NCBI GenBank assembly: GCA_963748405.1
Contig: CAVVIT010000005.1
Location: 496,001-560,000 of the forward strand
From: Fen-1273 sp963748405
Lineage (GTDB): Bacteria > Bacteroidota > Ignavibacteria > UBA10030 > UBA6906
Direction of reading: 5' to 3'
Length of the DNA stretch: 64,000 nt
Shown: positions 61,268-64,000 of the stretch, piece by piece
Position numbering within the stretch: position 1 is the first letter of the stretch
How the letters are laid out: each line of letters begins with the position of its first letter
The notes under the pieces: generated by a model
The model's input: only the letters and a program-made list of their open reading frames with translations
Database searches by the model: none
What the model was told of the DNA's origin: nothing
Program-made: the position numbers and the translations under genes

Positions 61268-61388
61268 TCGCTGTCTCTACCTCCGAAGATGATGCGGTCC
61301 GTCAAGAGAGAAGCCCCGGTCCCCCGCAGAGTGCGCGGGCGCCGGGCAATGGACGAACCAGTCGTGTCATGTGAGTGCGTAACATCCT

Positions 61389-62084
61389 TCAATGCGCCGC
61401 GACCTGGTTGCGGTCGACGGCCACCCCCGGCCCCATCGTGCTGGAGATGTTGATGCTCTTGATATAGGTCCCCTTCGCCGACGGCGGCCGCAGGCGGACG
61501 ACCGTGTTGAGGAACGCGTGAATGTTGTCGGCAAGCTGCTTCGCCTCGAATTTCGCTTTTCCCACGCTCGCGTGGAGTATGCCGGACTTGTCGACACGGA
61601 ATTCGATCTTGCCGGCCTTCACTTCCTTCACGGCCTTGGCGACGTCGTTGGTGACCGTGCCGCTCTTGGGGTTCGGCATGAGCCCGCGCGGGCCGAGCAC
61701 CTTGCCCAGCTTTCCGACTTCCCCCATCACGTCCGGGGTCGCGACGATAACGTCGATGTCCGCCCAGCCCGCCTGGATCTTCTGGATGTACTCGGCAAGC
61801 CCCGCATGCTCAGCACCGGCGGCCTTCGCTTCTTCGTCGCGCGGAGGGCGGGCGAGCACCAGGACGCGGACTTCCTTGCCGATGCCGTGCGGAAGCGCGA
61901 CGGTGCCGCGGATCGCCTGGTCGGCCTTCTTGGGGTCGACGCCGAGGCGGACCGCGATGTCGACGGATTCGTTGAACTTCGCCGTGGCGGTCTCCTTCAC
62001 GCGGGCGACCGCTTCGTCGATCGTGTAGAGTTTCTTGGGCTCGGCGTTCGCCGCCGCTGCTTTGAACCGTTTGCTCTTTTTCAT
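61389..62084 (-). CDS. rplA: 50S ribosomal protein L1
   Basis: This 231-residue L1 contains YTIDEAVARVKETATAKFNE, VALPHGIGKEVRVLVLARPP, LGPRGLMPNPKSGTVTNDVA and VRLRPPSAKGTYIKSINIS. It forms the mobile L1 stalk at the E site and in many bacteria represses rplKA. It follows rplK by 111 bp with a repeated hairpin element between. Confidence 0.97.
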   Translation of the reverse strand: MKKSKRFKAAAANAEPKKLYTIDEAVARVKETATAKFNESVDIAVRLGVDPKKADQAIRGTVALPHGIGKEVRVLVLARPPRDEEAKAAGAEHAGLAEYIQKIQAGWADIDVIVATPDVMGEVGKLGKVLGPRGLMPNPKSGTVTNDVAKAVKEVKAGKIEFRVDKSGILHASVGKAKFEAKQLADNIHAFLNTVVRLRPPSAKGTYIKSINISSTMGPGVAVDRNQVAAH

Positions 62085-62158
62085 GAGATAGCCTCTCTAT
62101 AATAGTGGTGCAGACGAAGGCCCCGGGGGCGCCTCTCCCACGTGTACCTGCCTGGTGT

Positions 62159-62194
62159 GTCCCGCCTTCGGCGGGACGCCGACAACGCGCTTCG
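62159..62194 (-). repeat. Repeated hairpin element, copy 2 (after rplK)
   Basis: This copy has the 8-bp stem GTCCCGCC/GGCGGGAC with loop TTC (62159-62177) and the trailer CAACGCGCTTCG. It is 32/36 identical to 34738-34773. It begins one base after the rplK stop codon on the transcript. Confidence 0.5.
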
Positions 62195-62195
62195 G

Positions 62196-62618
62196 TTAAT
62201 CTTCGACGGTGATACCCATGCTCCGCGCGGTCCCCGCGACCATCGACATGGCGGCGTCGAGGGAGTTGGCGTTCAGGTCGGGCATCTTCATCTCGGCGAT
62301 CTCGCGCACCTGTTTCTTCGAGACCTTCGCCACCTTGGTCCTGTTCGGTTCCGCCGATCCCTTTTCCACCTTCGCCGCCCGCGCGAGGAGGATGGCCGCG
62401 GGAGGGGTCTTCGTCACGAACGTGAACGACTTGTCCGAGAAGACCGTGATGACGACCGGGATGATGAGGCCGGCCTGCGCCTGCGTGCGGGCGTTGAACT
62501 GCTTGCAGAACTCCATGATGTTCACCCCCTTCTGCCCGAGCGCCGGGCCGACGGGAGGAGCGGGATTCGCCTGCCCCGCGGGGATCTGCAGCTTGATGAA
62601 TCCGACGACTTTTTTCAT
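62196..62618 (-). CDS. rplK: 50S ribosomal protein L11
   Basis: This 140-residue L11 starts MKKVVGFIKLQIPAGQANPA and contains PPVGPALGQKGVNIMEFCKQ and the thiostrepton-region Pro helix; it ends with AMSMVAGTARSMGITVED. It forms part of the GTPase-associated centre and senses uncharged tRNA for RelA. It follows nusG by 30 bp. Confidence 0.98.
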   Translation of the reverse strand: MKKVVGFIKLQIPAGQANPAPPVGPALGQKGVNIMEFCKQFNARTQAQAGLIIPVVITVFSDKSFTFVTKTPPAAILLARAAKVEKGSAEPNRTKVAKVSKKQVREIAEMKMPDLNANSLDAAMSMVAGTARSMGITVED

Positions 62619-62648
62619 GAGTATGCTCTTTGTGCGTTGCTTGTCTGT

Positions 62649-63185
62649 TTACTTTTCAAGCTCTACCTGGCTGAAATCCAGCTCGACAGGGGTTTTGCGG
62701 CCGAAGATCGACACCATGACCTTCAGCTTCATTTTCTCCTCGTTGATCTCCTGGACGAACCCGCTGAAGTTGTTGAACGGACCGTCCGTCACCTTCACGG
62801 CGTCCCCGGCCTTGAAGGGGACCTCGATCACCTCGACATCCTTCCTCTCCTCGATCTTGCCGATCAGCCGGCGGATCTCGGACGCCTGCAGGGGCGCGGG
62901 GGCGTTCTTCGGGCCGACGAACGAAATCACCGAAGGGGTATTGAGGATCATATGCGTCGTCGTTTTGTCAAGAATCGCCTCGACGAGGATGTAGCCGGGA
63001 AAAAACGTCCGCGTCTTGCTCTTCTTCTTCCCGTCCTTGACCTCGAAGACCTTCTCCGACGGGACGATCACCGACGTGACCTTCTCGCCGAGGCCGGCCT
63101 GGGCGACTTCGTTTTCGATGTACGCCTTGACCTTGTTCTCATGGCCCGAGTACGTACGGACCACATACCACTTCTTCTCCGACAT
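62649..63185 (-). CDS. nusG: Transcription termination/antitermination factor NusG
   Basis: This 178-residue NusG has the NGN domain (KKWYVVRTYSGHENKVKAYI, TFFPGYILVEAILD) that binds RNA polymerase and the C-terminal KOW domain (FKAGDAVKVTDGPFNNFSGF) that binds S10 or Rho. Length is normal. It follows secE by 11 bp. Confidence 0.98.
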   Translation of the reverse strand: MSEKKWYVVRTYSGHENKVKAYIENEVAQAGLGEKVTSVIVPSEKVFEVKDGKKKSKTRTFFPGYILVEAILDKTTTHMILNTPSVISFVGPKNAPAPLQASEIRRLIGKIEERKDVEVIEVPFKAGDAVKVTDGPFNNFSGFVQEINEEKMKLKVMVSIFGRKTPVELDFSQVELEK

Positions 63186-63196
63186 TGTCTCCCCTC

Positions 63197-63379
63197 TTAT
63201 AGGAACAGACGGAGCAGGCCGCTGACCGCCGCGTCCACGACGTAGACAAACGCCGCGACGATCAGGCAGACCACGAGCACGATCACGGTGGAATCACGCA
63301 GGTCGTCTTTTTTCGGCCAGGTGACTTTGTTCATCTCCTTCACAACATCAGTGAAGAATCCAAGTATTTTCTCTTTCAT
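63197..63379 (-). CDS. secE: Protein translocase subunit SecE
   Basis: This 60-residue protein has one membrane helix (VIVLVVCLIVAAFVYVVDAA) after the amphipathic segment VKEMNKVTWPKKDDLRDSTV. This is the short single-helix form of SecE that clamps SecY. It lies between tRNA-Trp and nusG. Confidence 0.96.
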   Translation of the reverse strand: MKEKILGFFTDVVKEMNKVTWPKKDDLRDSTVIVLVVCLIVAAFVYVVDAAVSGLLRLFL

Positions 63380-63418
63380 GCGGGGTCGATGTCCGTTCTA
63401 TGTCTGCGTGATGGATCC

Positions 63419-63495
63419 TGGCACGTGAGGAGGGACTTGAACCCCCAACCTGCGGTTTTGGAGACCGCTGCTCTAGCCAATTGAGCTACTCACGT
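63419..63495 (-). tRNA. tRNA-Trp (anticodon CCA)
   Basis: The minus strand folds with acceptor ACGTGAG/CTCACGT, discriminator G, and an encoded 3' CCA (63421-63419). The anticodon stem is GCGGT/ACCGC with loop CTCCAAA, anticodon CCA. It lies upstream of secE, a common position in Bacteroidota. Confidence 0.95.
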
Positions 63496-63631
63496 ATCAC
63501 TCCACGGCCTTCCGGGAACGTGCGGACCCGCACGCAGGGGCTGCAGGGAAATGTCCGGGGGCCGGGACGTGAAACCGCGTGCGGCAGCGTGAGCGCCCCC
63601 GGGGCCCCGAGGCCCCGCCGGCGCGTTCCTG
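63496..63631 (-). other. GC-rich spacer between rpmG and tRNA-Trp with hairpins
   Basis: The 136-bp spacer has no open frame. It contains the near-palindromic CGTGCGG-GT-CCGCACG on the minus strand (around 63520-63540) and a GC stem around 63590-63625. These may guide processing of the mixed rpmG/tRNA transcript. Confidence 0.35.
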
Positions 63632-63781
63632 CTACCGCGTCTCCTTGTGGGTCGTGTGCTTGCCGCAGTGTCTGCAGAACTTCTTGTACTCCACCCGGCC
63701 GGTCTGCTTCTTCTTGTTCTTCGTGGTCGAGTAGTTCCGTCTCTTGCAGTCGGTGCACTCAAGCGTAATGATGTCTCGCAC
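63632..63781 (-). CDS. rpmG: 50S ribosomal protein L33, zinc-binding form
   Basis: This 49-codon gene encodes (M)RDIITLECTDCKRRNYSTTK and ends KKFCRHCGKHTTHKETR, with zinc ligands C9, C12, C36 and C39. It starts at GTG 63781 with AAGG 7 nt upstream. It lies between tRNA-Thr and tRNA-Trp, where rpmG is found upstream of secE in many bacteria. Confidence 0.93.
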   Translation of the reverse strand: MRDIITLECTDCKRRNYSTTKNKKKQTGRVEYKKFCRHCGKHTTHKETR

Positions 63782-63825
63782 GGCGTCGCCTTACGTTTCT
63801 GTGATGTCGTTACTCTTCTCCGCTG

Positions 63826-63898
<73 letters not shown>

Positions 63899-63969
63899 CT
63901 GGAAGCGATCGAGAACTGAATCTGGAACACACACCAATCGAACAACCGGAATCTACCGCCAGATACGAG

Positions 63970-64000
63970 AGCGGGAGACGGGACTCGAACCCGCGACCAA
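63970..64000 (-). tRNA. tRNA, 3' part only; probably tRNA-Gly
   Basis: The last 31 bases hold, on the minus strand, a T arm (GCGGG-TTCGAGT-CCCGT) and the acceptor strand CTCCCGC with discriminator T. The U73 discriminator and GCGGGAG-type acceptor fit tRNA-Gly. The anticodon lies outside the window. Confidence 0.6.

Overview
The window reads as a piece of a GC-rich Gram-negative chromosome from the Bacteroidota/FCB side of the tree, probably an Ignavibacteria- or Kapabacteria-like lineage; this is inference. The evidence is an outer-membrane set typical of that group (a TonB-dependent receptor with an N-terminal carboxypeptidase-regulatory-like domain, a PorV/UPF0164-like barrel, and a large secreted protein with a FlgD/type IX-sorting-like C-terminus), the order secY-map-infA-rpmJ-rpsM-rpsK-rpsD-rpoA-rplQ, and promoter-like sites of the form TTG-N17-TAnnTT. 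No rRNA, CRISPR array, insertion sequence or prophage was found.

Layout. 1-1.8 kb: the 3' part of a membrane protein with TPR-like repeats (+). 1.9-6.7 kb: a leftward cluster of an efflux adaptor, two MacB-like ABC permeases with no ATPase, and two exported thioredoxin-fold proteins. 6.8-13.1 kb: rightward lhr, apparently with a leaderless transcript, then a cNMP-binding/GAF/SpoIIE-phosphatase gene broken by a one-base change in a G-run. 13.1-17.3 kb: leftward ssb-ggt, a spacer with three DnaA-box-like sites exactly 12 bp apart, then carA and a methyltransferase. 17.3-28.6 kb: a leftward envelope locus (TonB receptor, secreted FlgD-like protein, PorV-like barrel, terminator, PIG-L-like pseudoenzyme, NHL propeller). 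It starts from a near-consensus promoter and a roughly 415-nt leader that holds its own intrinsic terminator. 28.7-32 kb: serA, a class V aminotransferase and engB, which continue directly from rplQ.

32-64 kb is one long leftward translation/transcription superoperon: tRNA-Gly(partial)-tRNA-Thr-rpmG-tRNA-Trp-secE-nusG-rplKAJL-rpoBC | rpsLG-fusA-tuf-rpsJ-S10-spc-alpha genes-rplQ-engB-aminotransferase-serA. A tRNA-Gln gene sits between rplR and rpsE. A strong promoter precedes rpsL, and a strong intrinsic terminator separates rplL from rpoB. Many genes here start with GTG or TTG (rpoB, rpsC, rpsE and rpsM with TTG).

Most unusual features: the regulated leader and composition of the TonB/FlgD/PorV/pseudo-PIG-L locus; the DnaA-box array upstream of carA; the near-leaderless lhr promoter; the tRNA inside the spc genes; a 36-bp hairpin element found just after both rpsM and rplK; and the coupling of serine-biosynthesis-type genes to the ribosomal operon.
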